Below are positions 63,518 to 64,000 of a stretch of DNA of 64,000 nt, one piece after another; within the stretch, counting starts at the first letter, position 1; the number at the start of each line of letters is the position of its first letter. The notes beneath the pieces were generated by a model. The model had not been told where the DNA came from. It was given only the letters and a program-made list of their open reading frames with translations, and made no database searches. Origin of the DNA: Vagococcus allomyrinae (lineage in GTDB: Bacteria; Bacillota; Bacilli; Lactobacillales; Vagococcaceae); the NCBI RefSeq assembly GCF_017829975.1, contig NZ_JAEEGA010000006.1, positions 232,568 through 296,567 of the forward strand, read 5' to 3'. A program made the position numbers and the translations under genes.

Positions 63518-64000
63518 GTGTGCGCCAGGCATGGCGACTAACTAGGTGGTGAAAGTCCACTGCGAGGGTACACATCGACCAATCGCTAGAGAAACGCAAG
63601 GTGGCATTCGCGAGAATGTAGCTGAAGGAAGCGTGTATCAAACTCTTGGCTCGACGAACAGAAATCTGATATTAAGGCTGGATAAGTGGACGAGGTTCCA
63701 CAACAAATCAAAGTCCAAAAGATGTGCGTAAACTTATCTAGTAAATCAGGCGAGTAAAAGATGAAAGTTAGTTGTCTTACCCTGGGAGGTCTCACGGACG
63801 ATTAAGGAGTCCCCTATTAAGAAAATCGGTCGAAAAAGGTTTATCGTGAGAAGTCAGCTGACGTCATAGTAGTGAATTTTTTTTTCATGAAGGACTGAAC
63901 AATTTATAGTGTTTCTAAACCACGAATGCACGAAAGATATGTTTCTGAATGTGTTAATGATGAAAATATGAGCGTATCTCAAAAGATAGTCAAAAGAGAA
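63518..64000 (+). mobile_element. Group IIC intron, 5' portion (continues beyond the window)
   Basis: The 5' end GTGTGCGCCAGGCATGG fits the GUGYG start and domain I of bacterial class C introns such as that of Oceanobacillus iheyensis. Further matches are AGGTGGTGAAAGTCCAC, CTGAAGGAAGCG, AACAAATCAAAGTCC, TTACCCTGGGAGGTCT and the AGTCA-GCTGACGTCATAGTA element at about 63853, in the same order as in that intron. Placement directly behind a terminator T-run is the known target preference of class C introns. The right half, including domains V-VI, is outside the window, so intactness cannot be judged. Confidence 0.88.
63926..64000 (+). CDS. Group II intron-encoded reverse transcriptase, first codons only
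   Basis: An open frame starts at ATG 63926 (M-H-E-R-Y-V-S-E) and continues without a stop to the window edge (M-S-V-S-Q-K-I-V-K-R-E). It lies where domain IV ORFs of class C introns begin, about 400 nt after the intron start. Another in-frame ATG is at 63968. No strong SD is seen, and no RT motif is reached, so the identity rests on the intron context. Confidence 0.5.
   Translation, partial: MHERYVSECVNDENMSVSQKIVKRE

Overview
The window is about 40 % GC, has strong AGGAGG-type ribosome binding sites and carries LPXTG anchors, a SipW-dependent surface operon, a PDH E2 with two lipoyl domains, DUF1149 and ECF transporters. This points to a Lactobacillales Firmicute, most likely Enterococcaceae (Enterococcus or Vagococcus). 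The assignment rests on gene content only. I see no rRNA, tRNA, CRISPR array, prophage or DNA-transposon insertion sequence. The only mobile element is the 5' half of a group IIC intron at the right edge.

Layout. 0-2.4 kb: tail of a SipW-dependent, camelysin/TasA-like surface operon ending in a sortase-anchored (LPQMG) protein. 2.7-4.9 kb: NfeD/flotillin pair. 4.9-11.2 kb: two FUSC-type membrane proteins, a YkyA lipoprotein, a Gfo/Idh oxidoreductase, and a cell-wall group (unknown protein, D,D/L,D-carboxypeptidase, GH73 glucosaminidase, tiny LPETG protein). 11.4-16.2 kb: purine block with a guanine-class riboswitch, xpt-pbuX, a degenerate purK and purB. 16.3-25.2 kb: GntR and LacI regulators, aldo-keto reductase, a 48-bp triple repeat, ABC-F protein and KtrB. 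25.4-31.1 kb: guaC with PurR boxes, a PadR/HAAS pair, and a vitamin B6 divergon (MocR regulator versus pdxK and an ECF S-component).

31.3-44.1 kb is the most unusual region. A PucR regulator precedes a glycyl-radical enzyme (GRE) and its activase, then a PaaG-like isomerase, an intact thiolase, a thiolase paralogue without its nucleophile, a 3-hydroxyacyl-CoA dehydrogenase, an enoyl-CoA hydratase, an SSS-family transporter and a type III CoA-transferase. The simplest reading is an anaerobic catabolic route: uptake, radical cleavage or elimination, CoA transfer, isomerisation and hydration, oxidation, thiolysis to acetyl-CoA. No acyl-CoA dehydrogenase is present, which fits a substrate that is already unsaturated or is made so by the GRE. 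The substrate is unknown, and the GRE active-site Cys motif differs from the usual C-x-E dehydratase/lyase signature.

44.9-54.2 kb: an M-box Mg2+ riboswitch, a terminator and a small acidic/proline-containing leader ORF reminiscent of enterobacterial MgtL precede mgtA, followed by the pdhABCD operon. 54.3-64 kb: YdcF-like protein, ABC exporter, signal peptidase I with a long basic N-terminal extension, DUF1149, metallophosphatase, Tex, SprT-like protein, then the group IIC intron placed directly behind the SprT terminator.
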